This document shows positions 47,308 to 58,060 of a stretch of DNA of 64,000 bases, one piece after another. Positions within the stretch are counted from its first letter, which is position 1. Each line of letters starts with the position of its first letter. The stretch comes from Poa pratensis (Eukaryota > Streptophyta > Magnoliopsida > Poales > Poaceae). The stretch covers positions 1-64,000 of the forward strand of contig CAMZMU010000035.1 of NCBI GenBank assembly GCA_947311845.1, written 5' to 3'. The notes under the pieces were generated by a model. The model was given only the letters and a program-made list of their open reading frames with translations, did no database searches and was not told the DNA's origin. The translations under genes were made by a program, and so were the position numbers.

Positions 47308-50300
47308 ATGGTGGTAAGATGATCTCCCTCCCTCGCGAAATTGTTTCCTCTGCGTTGGGGTTTTTGGTGGTATCTGTCTGAAGAAAAAGGTGGGCCTTTT
47401 ACTTCTCTTGGCAGTCAGTCCAAGCCATGGCTGATTCCTCGTCTGTCTGGTATTACGATTGCATCATGTCGGGTTGGTTACAAATTAGAATTCCAGGCTG
47501 CTTTAGTAAGACCAGGTCTTGCTTGGCACACGAAATCCAAGGTTATTTCCCTGCTGGCTGTAGCTGGGCTTCGATTAGATGTTTTACATGCAGGAATTTC
47601 AGAGTTTCAGGTGCCTTGGGTAGTACTACTGGCCTAGCTTGAGTGGTTTGGTACAAATTGCAGGCCCTCACAGAAGTGAACATGCACAACACGTAGTACT
47701 ACTTCATTTCTCTGCAGCTGGGCTTGTAGTCAGCCATTCTGCAAGGGGGTTTCCTTTTCTTCCTTTTACAGATTCCTTGGGCATTGCCTCCTCCCTTTGT
47801 CACCCTAGGAATTTTGGGGTTTATGGTGGTAGCTGTCTGATGAAAAAGAGGACATTTATTTTCTTCTTTGATGAAAAAGCGTTAATTTCACGTTTGTTTG
47901 TTTGGTGAATCATCTACTGGCCTACCTTGTGTGGTACAGATTGCAGGTTAGTTTGACCCTTTCAGACATGAACCACCTTGGGACGCTTATATATGTTGGT
48001 CCTAGTGCTAGGATTCTGGTAATGCAGAAGCACAAGACTCGGAACTTCTTTTTCTGCAGCTGTGTTTTATTCAGTTCTTCTGCAAGTGGTCTCTGTCTGA
48101 TGAAAAAGGTGGACATTTTTCTTTATCTTTTGTCTGGAACATTTGAAACCATCAAACTGAATGAACGCTTCTTTGCTGGTTGATCATCTGGGAGTTCGAT
48201 TGTGTCTGAGATTTGAAGTGTAGTGTGCAGTATGTTTGAAATCGATGCTAACTGTCAGGTTTCTTCAGTAAGTGGTCTAGCTTGTTTGGTAAAAATTGCA
48301 TGTTAGTTTGAACCTTGCATCAAGGAATCACCCTGGGGTGTCTATGTATGTTGGTTTTAGTTCCAGCCTTCTGGTAATGCAGAAGCACCAGAATTACAAG
48401 TTATTTGTTGCAGCTGGGCTTGAGTCTTTTTACAAGTTTCTTTGCTTGTTGGCAAAATCTTACTGTCATGGCCTAAAAAAGGATTCTATTTCTGTATTTT
48501 CTGTTTGAGGCTTCAGTTGTGAACTTGTGATGTCACATGGCTGTTGTAGAAGTCTTTTCAGCGTGTTGTGCGCCCCCTCAAGTTATTTTCTCTTTCGCTG
48601 TTCGGCCAGTTTTCAATATTCCCATTGTGTTTGAGATGTAGTGGTTAACTCATGTTACAGATCTGGCATAGCAATAACAGCGACAGTGACAAGGTCGAGG
48701 GGGACTGGGATGACGATGATCATGCTGAGCTCTTGCCTTCTCCAGCCCCGAGAAACCCAGATGCCCCTGGTCCATCCACGCTGGTGGTGCCCCAGGTAAT
48801 TGTACTTTGGTAGAAATGGTGCCTCGTATCAAGAGTTATAATCATGATCATGGGGTTTTTATGTATGTTAATCGTGGTGCTAGCATTGGAAGTTATTTTT
48901 CTGCAGCTGGGCTTTAGTCAGTTCTTGGGTAGTGACCTACCTCTACTGGTAGACATGGCAGACCCTCCCAGAAATGAACCACCTTGGGAATGTAGAAGCA
49001 CAACAAGTGTGCTTCATTTCTCTGCAGCTGGGCTTGTAGTCAGCCATTCTGCAAGGGGGGTTTCGTTTTCTTCCTCTACGAGTTTCTTGGGTGTCGTCTC
49101 CTCCCTTTGTCACTCTAGGAGTTTTTGGTTGCGCATTGCGGTTTATGGTGGCATCTGTCTGATGGAACAAGGTCCGCTTTTATTTCTTCTCTGTTGTGTT
49201 GGAAACCGTCGAACCGAATTGCTGCTTGCTCAGCATGTCTGAGATCCATGCTAAGTGTAGGTTTCTTCAACAAGTGGCCTAGCTTGTTTGGTAGGAATTG
49301 TAGGTACTTTAGTTTGACCCTTGCATACCTTGTGGTGTTTATGTATGTTGGTTCTAGTGCCAGCCTTCTGGTAATGCAGATGCACCAGAATTACAAGTTC
49401 TTCTTTTCTTCTGCCATCTGGGCTGCAGTCTTCTTATAAGCTTCTTTGGTTGTTGGTAAAATGTTACTCTCATGGCCTTCAAAAGATATTTATGCTTCTG
49501 GGAATGCACAAGCACAACAAGTAGTACTTCATTTCTCTGCAGCTGGGCTTGTAGTCGGCCATTCTGCACGGGGGTTTCGTTTTGTTTCTCTACGAGTTTC
49601 TTGGGTGTCGTCTCCTCCCTTTGTCACTCTAGGGATTTTGGGGGTATCTGTCTGATGAAAAAGGAGGGCTTTTATTTCTTCTCTGGTGCGCGTTCCAAAC
49701 AGCCGAACCGAATTGCTGGTGGCTCATCTGAGGTATCAGTTGTGTGTGAGATTCATGTGTAGTGCCCCAGAATGTCTGTGACCGATGCTAAGTGTCAGGG
49801 TTCTTCACCAAGTGGCCTAGCTTGTTTGGCTTGGAATTGTAGGTACCTTAGTGTTGTTGGTTCTAGTGCCAGCCTTCTGGTAATGCAGAAGCACCAGAAT
49901 TACTAGCTCTTCTTTTCTTCTGCCAGCTGGGCTGCAGTCTTCTTATTAGCTTCTTGGGTTAGTTGGTCGTGAAATGTTACTGTCATGGCCTCGAAAAGAT
50001 GGCATATAGCGTCTTACAACTCGAATGTGGCTGTATTTATTTTGTGTTTGAGGCTTCCATTGTGATGTCATATGGCTGTTGTGGAAGCATTTTCAGTGTG
50101 TTATGCGACGTCCCCTTGTTAATTTCTAGTGTGTCTGAGATGTAGTGGTTCACTCATGTTACAGATCTGGCAGAGCAATAGCAGCGACAGCGACAAGTTT
50201 GAGGGGGACTGGGATGATGATGATGACAACGCTGACCTCTCGCCTTCTCTAGCCTGGAGAAACCCCGAGGAACCTGGTCCTTTCACGCCGGTGGGGCGGC

Positions 50301-53044
50301 AGGTAGTAATTGCTACTTTGGTAGAAATAGATGGCTCCTTTCAAGAGTTATAATCATGATCTTGTCTTGATGTCTGTTCATGATATCTACAGGAGAGGGC
50401 CAATGGGGCAGCCTCATATTCAGTTGATTATTATGTGGAAATGGGTTTTCCAAAAGAAATGGTCTTGAAGGGCATGAAGAATCTTGGTAAAATTAGTGGT
50501 AATGGCGACGCAGATGACCCATTGCTCGAGCTACTCCTTGATGAAAATGATGCTTCTGATGTTGAGGTATTTGTTTTCTCATCTTCAGCTTGGTACCTAG
50601 AATTTCTGATGTTGAGGCAGTAAAGTTCTACTCATAGCATACATGCTCTGTTAAGACTTCTTTTTCATCAAAACCTAAGTAAAATTACAGTTCAAACCAT
50701 ATCGAGTAATCAAACTAGTGGAACGTAAGGCCACAGACTTGTGTGTGCCTCATGTCTGTTGTCTTTATGAGACCAATTCCTGTTCCTACATAATTAAGGT
50801 TATTTGCTCAGTGTTGTTCTGTTATGTTTGTCTTGGTTTCTTTGTGTTTTGTTTCTTTTTATTTTTTGTACATTTTGTAACCTAGTCTTTGTAGGTGAAT
50901 TTCAGGATGCAACAGCATGAACGGGTGTTTTGTGTTTGGTCAATGTTCACATGAAACCAAATTTAGCAGCGGGCACTATGAGATGATCTTCAGTGTCATC
51001 TTCTCTTTAAATCTTTTATTTCTCTTTGTTTCTTTCTGGATTATTTTGGTATTGCATTGCTGAGATTTTGGTCAAAGGCCACATGAAACTACCACTTAGT
51101 GCCTTCAAATAAGGAGGACCCAAAATGCAACCAGTATGAATTTGTCAACCATGTACTGATGCAAATGTGTCTCTATAAAGGTGTAAAGAGTTACTTGAGT
51201 ATGATCTGAATACAATTTAGTTTTAATAGTTGATCAATCATCCCTCAATATCATATTTATACGAGAATTTAGGAGGAAGCCCGAAAAAATGTGCAGTTGA
51301 TGTGCTTGCGATGCATATGAATCTTAGTCATTTCTTGGTTTAAATGTGCCAATAAGAAATGCTGTCCTTGTTCAAGTCAGGCTGCAACTGATGTTGTAGG
51401 GAGTAAAGTTCAACTGCTCTGTTAAGATTTCTTTTTCATCAGAGCTTAAGTAAAATTACAGTTCAAACCGTAAAAACATATGGTTAAAAATTTAAGTTAA
51501 TCTCTCCGTCTCCCAAGCTCTCAAAAACAACAGCAAGAGGAAGTAGATGCTTTCAACAACAGTGAGATGTAGAGAATGTTTTTAATATCTTTTTATGTGC
51601 TTTTGTGCAGGATTTTCCACAAGAGCTGTCACAGATGGACGAGAAGATCAAGTCATTAGTGGAAATGGGATTTCCCGAAGATGAAGCAAAAATTGCTATC
51701 AGAAGATGTGGTATGCTCCTGTTTTAAAGTTGTTTCTTTAATGATCATCCTTTAATGAAATGGCATCTGATGTTCTATATCTTCATCTAAACTTTCTCAG
51801 GGCTGGACTCTGCCCTCTCCGTATTAATTGATTCAATTTATGCATCAGAGACTGTAGGAGAGGGAATTTGTTTGCAGATCAGGGAATATAATGATATTGA
51901 ATCCTCTTTGCTGAGAAAGAAAGCAAGGCTGATGGAAGATAGCCTGAAAAAGAGCCAACGGTATGGAGGTGGAACACAAAGATATCGCAGCCATGAAGAT
52001 TCAATGCCTATTCCAAACCCCACGGTAGGATTGAGCTTGCCCAGTGACCCATCTCGTTCAGTGAGTAGAAGGATTCCTGTAGAAGCTAGTGGACCCCCAT
52101 TCTTCTATTTGGAGAACGACACACGGGCTCCTAAAGGTGTTTGGGATACAATCTCAACATCTCTGTATGGGATTAGGCCGGAGTTTGTGGACTGTAGGTT
52201 CTTTAGTGCAGCGGCAAGAAAGAGAGGTTATCTGCATAACCTCCCAAGAGCCAACAGATTTGATCTCCGCCCGATCCCTCCGAAGAGTATTTTGGAGGCT
52301 TTTCCCCATTACGGGAAGTGGTGGCCGTCTTGGGACCCAAGGAGACAATTCAACTGCCTGGGAACTAGTGTCGCAAGTGCACGACTGCTGGAGCAAATCC
52401 GTCGTGTTCTTGAAGATCAAGGCAACCCACCGGCTGAAAGCGTTCAGAAAATTGTACTAGAAGAGTGCAAAAATTGGAATTTGGTGTGGATTGGGGAAAA
52501 CAGGGTGGCTCCCTTGGAGCCTGATGAGATCGAACTCCTGCTGGGTTACCCAAGGGACCACACCAGAGGGGTTCCCAAAACAGAGAGATACAGATCTCTC
52601 AGCAACGCCTTCCAGGTTGATACGGTCGCAAATCACCTGTCTGTTCTGAAGACGATGTTTCCCGATGGCATCAACATTCTCTCGCTGTTTAGTGGAATAG
52701 GAGGAGCAGAGGTGGCACTTCACCGTCTCGGGATACGCATGAGGACGGTCGTCTCGGTCGAAATCTCTGCTGTCAATAGGCGCATCTTGAAGAGTTGGTG
52801 GGATCAAACCCAGAGCGGCGAACTAATCGAGATTGAGAGAGTCCAGTCCCTCACTCATGACAAAATCAAGTCATACATCACGGAGCTTGGCGGCTTTCAC
52901 CTGGTGATTGGGGGCAGCCCGTGTAACAACCTCACCGGCAGCAACCGTTACCACCGCGATGGCCTGGAGGGCGAGCACTCAGTACTCTTTCACGAGTATG
53001 CGAGGATCCTACGTTCAGTGCTGTCCATCATGAAGGCAGCGTAG
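47308..53044 (+). CDS. DRM2-like: DRM-type de novo DNA (cytosine-5) methyltransferase with UBA domains
   Basis: Coding exons read by eye: 47308-47313, 48661-48795, 50165-50302, 50393-50566, 51611-51710, 51801-53044, all phase-compatible (598 residues if both second exons are used, 553 or 552 if one). Acidic N-terminus; UBA domain with VEMGFPKEMVLKGMKNLG (exon 50393-50566); second UBA with SLVEMGFPEDEAKIAIRRC/GLDSALSVLIDSIYA; then the rearranged methyltransferase domain. Near its N-terminal end are NNLPRA-like and WWPSWDPRRQFNCL blocks; then LEPDEIELLLGYPRDHTRGV, motif I LSLFSGIGGAEVALHRLG (about residue 478) and motif IV VIGGSPCNNLTGSNR, with the catalytic Cys at about 559 (52922-52924). Motifs after the SAM-binding half, the reverse of canonical order, define DRM enzymes, which carry out RNA-directed DNA methylation in the nucleus. 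The acidic linker between UBA domains that I recall from rice DRM2 is not seen. Not DRM3-like, since motifs I and IV are intact. Confidence 0.93.
47701..50302 (+). repeat. Triplicated module in the DRM first introns, carrying a duplicated coding exon
   Basis: The phrase ACTTCATTTCTCTGCAGCTG starts near 47701, 49011 (one mismatch) and 49526, each followed by GGGCTTGTAGTC...CCATTCTGCA...CCTCCCTTTGTCAC. A second block, GTGGCCTAGCTTGTTTGG... to CCAGCCTTCTGGTAATGCAG, starts near 48258, 49256 and 49793. The first and third modules end with the homologous coding exons 48661-48795 (45 codons) and 50165-50302 (46 codons). The middle module lacks the exon. This is a local tandem duplication of intron plus exon, diverged by substitutions and indels. 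Confidence 0.85.
50624..51472. repeat. RPS5 3'-flank copy flanked by direct repeats, in the third coding intron of DRM
   Basis: 50741-51215 aligns with 43926-44615, the region after RPS5. Shared phrases are GAGACCAATTCCTGTTCCTAC, TGTTTGTCTTGGTTTCTT, ACATGAAACC-AAATTTA and TATAAAGGTGTAAAGAGTTACT. It is bracketed by two copies of a repeat, AAAATTACAGTTCAAACC preceded by TCTGTTAAGA-TTCTTTTTCATC (50624-50698 and 51408-51470). The order is the same strand as the RPS5 gene. Confidence 0.75.
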
Positions 53045-53400
53045 TCTAATGGGATGCTGGCTCGGATGACGAGCAGGTGGGGTAGCAAGATGATCTGTAG
53101 GGTCAGCAATCTTATTGTTTTCTTTCTAGGCCTGTTTGTGAGGGATTTACATGGCTCTGTGGTTTTTTGCTCTTGGTCAGAATCACATACAAGAGAGGAT
53201 CATTAATTAGGCAATTGATTGATGAAAGGTCGTCTGTTGAAATTGTTGTTCGATAAGAGCACTGATGGTAGAATTAATGGACTACTTATTTTTCTGAACC
53301 TGTTTTCGCTGTCAGTTTCTATATTTTACTGAACCTGTCAGTTTTCTGTTTCAAAGCTGTGAGGTAATGAATGGTGATTTGTTAAGCTTTGGACGCAGAG
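53045..53400 (+). other. 3' UTR and immediate 3' flank of the DRM gene
   Basis: Follows the TAG stop at 53042-53044. It contains ATGATCTGTAGGGTCAGCAA, AATCACATACAAGAGAGGATC and GATAAGAGCACTGATGG, phrases that recur in three diverged copies downstream. Confidence 0.6.
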
Positions 53401-54129
53401 TAGCGCCTGATTCTGCATGCCCTGTTCCCTGAGCAGTGCTTTCTTTGTAAATATATTAGCCTTGGCACATGTTTGTTTATTCGCTTTGAACCCTGAATGA
53501 CATGCTTCTTATTGCAGCGAAGCTCCTAATGCCTTGTTACCTTCAGGTTAAGGTCTTGCAGCGGAGTTCATTGGTATGGTAACTATGTATGGGTTATTAT
53601 TACTACTGGTGATCCCTACCATGATCTTGAATGGTGTGGTAGCATGTTACTGGATAAGTGCAGGATAATTTGTAGGATAATTTGGAATAAGTTACTGGAT
53701 AATGGTGATACCATGATTTGACAAATGTTTGGGCCTAATCCTGAGCTGTAACTATTAGGGGTTACAGGTTTATTACCTTTCCTTTTTCCTACATTCTATG
53801 TCTGTTTTCAATGATTGATTGCAGTGTTGTTGATCTTCATTAGCGGTTTATCATTTTTAGCCCTTGCAGCTTTTCCATACATGACAGTAGCATCAGGCTA
53901 TTGAAGTATATATATTATGTGAGAACGTTTGTTGAGCTGTAGTTTGCTAAGAGAGCACGGATATATGGGAGGTATTATAGGGAATGATAAGATGAGATTT
54001 GCCACTGTTTGTTTTTCCTCAGCTTGTTTTACTGTCACCGAATACCTACTTACTACTTAACTTTTGTTGGGAGCTGTGAGGTAGTAATAATAATAATAAT
54101 GGTAACTTTGTTCAACTTTGGACGCAGTA

Positions 54130-54300
54130 GTACTTTGCATCTCAGTACTTCTAGTATTTAGCCATTTCATTTGATGACATGACGGTTTCGTTTTTTCAGT
54201 CTGAACCTTGAATGACATGGTTCTCCGTTCTTGTGGGATTGAGCGTGTTGCCAAGGGTCTCGTCATGGGGAGATATCTTGAATCTGTGTTTTTCTTTCTT
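54130..54300 (+). pseudogene. RPS5 exon 4 / 3' UTR relic
   Basis: GGGATTGAGCGTGTTGCCAAGGGTCTCGT corresponds to RPS5 exon 4 (GAGATCGAGCGTGTTGCCAAGG), with the stop region deleted so that the 3' UTR phrase GGTCTCGT follows. Then GGAGATATCTTGAATCTGTGTT resembles GGAGAGATTTTGAACTGTGTT of the S5 3' UTR. Non-functional. Confidence 0.65.
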
Positions 54301-54589
54301 TCTTCTTCACCTGATGGCTTTAGTTTGTGTTTTTGTCTCTTGGCATTATTAAAAACAAACTGACCTGATAGCTGGCGATGTGCAAATTTGGGCTGAAATT
54401 CAGCTCAGCCGTTGTAGCTGTACCGTGTTTTCCTCAAGGATGCATGCATACATCCATCCGATCCTCAGCTTTTTTCTTGAGGGCTAACAAGTTGTTGCAG
54501 ATAATGTGATTGATACCTGCAAGCTGAGTAGTGTGCCTCATTTTGTATGCTATATCTGAGTACTTGTGCTTCCTTGCAACATGTAGACA

Positions 54590-54850
54590 TTGCATGTGAT
54601 TGTTCGTTTATAAATTCAGCCTGAATCTTGAATGCCATGCATGGATCCTGATGATGATTGCAGTGGGCTACGTGCCGGTATCGGTTCTGCTGTTGGTGTC
54701 GTGAGGAGGCAGGCCGGCTGTCTCCGTGGATCATCTCCATTCTTATGAGATTGATCGTGTTGCCAAGGCGAAGAACTGTGAGAATGGATGCGCATTGCCA
54801 GCAATTTTCTTTCTTCCTTTACCTGACGGTTTTAGTTAGTGTTTTGTGTC
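54590..54850 (+). pseudogene. RPS5 pseudogene fragment (exon 3 start fused to exon 4)
   Basis: TGCAG|TGGGCTACGTGCCGGTATCG...GGTGTCGTGAGGAGGCAGGCCGG matches the start of RPS5 exon 3 (43432 onwards), including the preceding intron acceptor. After about 40 bases it jumps to GAGATTGATCGTGTTGCCAAGGCGAA, the exon 4 end, and a 3' UTR-like tail. Exon 3's conserved DISPLRR segment is deleted and the frame is broken. It cannot encode S5. Confidence 0.75.
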
Positions 54851-56248
54851 GCAGCGTTACCAGCAAACTCGTCCTTTTCTTTCTAGAGGGCTGTTGCAAA
54901 CAGTGTGAAATAACTACAATCTTGATTCCATCCATGGGCACATATATATTGAGGTTAAGCATATTATGCTTATGTCTGTCTGTATAGCAACAGGATAAGT
55001 GCCATCTTGCAACGACCTTAGAGTTAGTAGCATAACTGATACTACAGGTTCCTTTGCTAGTTGTGTTAGTAATGGATGGAGGATGATCTGTATTGGTGTG
55101 GTTAGCAGTCTTATTGATTTCTTTGTAGGTCAGTTTGTGATCCTGGGAAGATTCACATACATGAGAGTATCATCAGGCAATTGAAACATATCTGAGCACC
55201 CATGGGAGAATTAATGAATTATAGTATGAAATAGTACTTTTTTAATTTTCTGCCAGTTTCTGTTCAGATTCGTGAGGAGTGAGGTAACGATGCTGATTCT
55301 GTGGATGTAGCAGTTGTGCCTGATTTTGTGAGTAGGTCGCCGGAGCTTCTGGCAATGATTCCTTTGGCATGGCCGGGCTATGGGGTAGCTGGGCCACATT
55401 GGGCTGCAACACAGCCTGTTGGCTTTGTTTAGGCCCAGATCGTATGAGTGTTAAACCCGTCCTTTTTACATACTTTCTGATTTCAAAAGTAATAAAATAA
55501 CTAGAGTATTTGAATCATTTGCAAATTAAGCTACCAGTCTATTTGTAACCTATATCTATGCCACGCCACACTCACAGGTTTTCTAGAAAGAGGAAGGTTT
55601 TCTGGAAACACTTCATAGAGTAGTTTTTGCATGGCATCTCTCGTAGTGCACACCCTTGAAAGGAGGAGGCCTTGGTGAAGCAGCAAAGCCAATTGAAGAA
55701 AAAAAAAATCCTAAGATAAGGTTTTTAGATTGTTGGATGTATGAGCAATTTCCACGAGATTTAATCCATAAAAACAGTAGATGAAATATGTCTAATAAAA
55801 TAAAGGTTAAACTAGTCATGGATTCTAACATAGAGTAATCATATGACAATTCTATACAAAATTGCTAGAAATATTGTTTGAAGCATGATCTCAGTTATGC
55901 AGTATAAGATCACATACAGGGCATTGGATGATGACCCGTTCGTGTTGGCTAATGAAGACATGTTGTCGAAGAGGTTGTCGGCGTCGGGAAAGAAGTGACA
56001 TGTTGCAAAGACCTTAGAGCTAGCTGGTAGCATAACTGATACTAGTTGTGTTAGTAATGGATGATGATCTGTATTGGTAGTTAGCAATCTTATTGCTTTT
56101 TATCTAGGTCTGTTTGTGATGGATGTGCATGGCTCCTAGGAAGATTCACATACATGAGAGTATCACCAGTCAATTGAAACATATATATATGATGAAAGAT
56201 TGTTTGCTAAATTTGTAGTTTGATAAGAGCACAAGTGGTGCAATTATA

Positions 56249-56342
56249 CTCCCTCTGATCCCAATTAAATGTCGTCAGTTGTGCTAATGAACTGTACATG
56301 CTTAGTTATTTTGCCATGACACTTAAAACAGATCAGAGGGAG
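56249..56342. mobile_element. Stowaway MITE
   Basis: A 94-bp element with perfect 12-bp terminal inverted repeats CTCCCTCTGATC / GATCAGAGGGAG, flanked by TA on both sides (56247-56248 and 56343-56344). The terminus, TA target and size are those of Tc1/mariner-derived Stowaway MITEs of grasses. It lies inside one of the diverged DRM 3'-flank copies. Confidence 0.9.
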
Positions 56343-56479
56343 TAGTATGGAATAATACCTTTTATTATTCTCAACTTATTTTCACTGTGAGTGTCTGTTC
56401 AGATCCGTGAGGAGTGAGGTAATGATGCAGATCTGGTTAAAGAAGTGGATGTGGCAGTAGTGCATGATTCTGTTAAAAA

Positions 56480-56789
56480 TAGAAATTAAGCTAGCCATGG
56501 ATTATAACAGAGAGTACGCATATAGCAATTCCACACAAATTGGTAGAAATATTGTTTGAAGCATGATCTCAAATAGGCAGTGTAAGATCACATATGGGGC
56601 ATTGGATGATGACCCGTTCACGTTGGTTGATGAAGACATGATGCCGAAGAGGTTGTCCGCGATGGTAAAGAAGTCATCGTTTGGGAAAGTAGTCATCGGT
56701 GTCTGTGTTGGAGAAGAAGAAGCCAATAGTTGCGTGATGATGCTCCCAAAAAATCTTATCGCCCTCTCCTGTACCGGATGTCATGGTGG
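56480..56789 (+). repeat. Second copy of a coding-like duplicated segment (first at 55,840-55,998)
   Basis: Bases 56566-56672 and 55889-55998 share AAGATCACATA...GGGCATTGGATGATGACCC and AAGAGGTTGTC. On the plus strand both could be read as KITY-x-ALDDDPF-x-L-x2-EDM-x2-KRLSA, so this may be a fragment of a duplicated gene. I do not recognise the protein. It ends where the LTR of element F begins. Confidence 0.5.
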
Positions 56790-57691
56790 TGTCACGGCAG
56801 ATGCCATGGGTATGGCTTAGTTGGGGCTCGCTAGGACGTTGGGGGAACCGGGGAGGGCGTGCACGCTCAAGAAGCGCGCATGAAGAACGATGAAGAACAA
56901 GCAAAACCAGGAACACAAAAGCACACCGCGATGTACCCTGCTTCGGGGCCCTTCTTGTGAAGGTAACACCCCTACTGCAGCTCTAGCCTACTCTCTTTAT
57001 ATCTCAATGGTTTCAAGTACAAAGTGCTCCTTGAGCTGTATGAAGCAACAATGGTGAGAGCTCTAGGAAGAAGATGGAACAAGGAGAAATGAAGCTCTCT
57101 GTCTCTCCCGTTGTGCGATCCCCTTCTCTGGAGATGGTGGTGCTGCATATATAGCCTAGCCGAATTACATCTTTGCCCCTGGCCGCAGGTGATAATGGCA
57201 TGGACAAGAGGAACAGGACAAGCACTGGCCACTGTCACTCTGCCCGGCTCTCCGTCAGTCCAACGGCAGGTCTATCTTTCCTCTTTGAGCTCAAGCCAGT
57301 GTAGCTCACAGGAGTCTAGCCCTCTGCCCCCTTTCCCGAATTAGCCGAGTCAGCGCCTAGGGCCTCTCGACCCGGGAATCCCGTGGCTCAACCTCGCTGT
57401 CCACTGCACCTTGGGCAGGAGAGCTGCAGAACCCGTGAGGTTACTGACATTACTTGGCCCTTGTGCACTGTCCGACACTGCCGTGCCGGACCCTTCCTGA
57501 CCAACCCGGCTAAGATAGCCGGTTCCTTCCGCTCAACCCGGTTAACGTCAACCGGATCCTTCCTGACCAACTCGGCTACGATAACCGGATCCTTCCTTTT
57601 GGTTTCTCCCCTCACTTAATCTCCTGTCCAAGTGATCCGGCTGAAGAGATTCGGACCAGCCTTTGCCCTACCCGGGGGCAACCCCCCGACA
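56790..57691 (-). repeat. 3' LTR of Gypsy element F
   Basis: The plus strand starts TGTCACGGCAGATGCC at 56790 and ends ...GGGGGCAACCCCCCGACA at 57691, so the minus-strand LTR runs TGTCGGGGGGTTGCC...GCCGTGACA (about 902 bp). The right side has a purine tract on the minus strand (CTTCGGGGACTAC). A minus-strand TATA candidate, GAGATATAAAGAG, is at about 56993-57005. A degenerate tandem of about 35 bp (CCTGACCAAC-CGGCTA...ACCGGATCCTT) is at 57490-57600. The second LTR lies outside the window. Confidence 0.65.
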
Positions 57692-58051
57692 GTAGTCCCC
57701 GAAGCTGGTGCAGTCCCACAGCCTCGGTTGGAGGACCGTAGCAGGTTTAAAACGAGACACTTAAACCGAATCTCTGCATAAAGCCTTATAATCTGGGTCT
57801 CTGCTCTGACACGCCGTTGTCAGCGCGTTATCCGGGTCCACCAGGTATTCGAGTGTATTTGACCAAACGACCGCGTCTCCTCGGTTTCTTCATTGACTGG
57901 CGTACTTGATCCGGACAACCGCTTCCAATTCTGTGACCCGCCATGTGTCTTGGAATACATGGCCACAGCTGTGACTACAAGGTTTCTGGGCACACACGAT
58001 CTGCCACGTCGTGAAAACTGCGCGGTAGTGCGCCCGTTACCCGCGAGCCGC

Positions 58052-58060
58052 TATAAATAG
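58052..58060 (+). promoter_or_regulatory. TATA box upstream of the antisense gene of element F
   Basis: GCTATAAATAGGGGTG is a near-ideal plant TATA context, followed about 25-35 bp downstream by CTTCTTCCCCACACTTCC, a plausible transcription start zone. The long distance to the ATG (58692) would mean a long leader or a leader intron (for example GCAGTGAGTTTTC donor near 58250, CTTGCAG acceptor at about 58679). Confidence 0.5.

Larger units (their letters stand above)
53401..56480. repeat. Diverged tandem copies of DRM 3'-flank and RPS5 fragments
   Basis: DRM 3'-flank-like copies lie at about 53870-54130, 55010-55330 and 56020-56470. They share GATGATCTGTATTGGT...AGCA-TCTTATTG, AGATTCACATACATGAGAGTATCA, CAATTGAAACATAT and GTGAGGTAA-GATG. 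Interleaved are RPS5 relics. 53415-53530 resembles intron 2 (GAGCAGTGCTTTCTTTGT). 54130-54300 includes ATTGAGCGTGTTGCCAAGG of exon 4 and part of the 3' UTR. 54590-54850 includes CAGTGGGCTACGTGCCGGTATCGG and GTCGTGAGGAGGCAGGC of exon 3, then exon 4. Intron-derived sequence is kept, so these are genomic duplications, not processed copies. Confidence 0.7.

Noticed and set aside
54658..54987. Open frame of 109 codons downstream of DRM
   Set aside because: Overlaps the rearranged RPS5 pseudogene fragment in a different frame and has no domain.
56790..57691. LTR-like sequence of F as part of a cellular gene 3' region
   Set aside because: TG...CA ends, an adjacent polypurine tract and the antisense gene at the expected side fit an LTR better.
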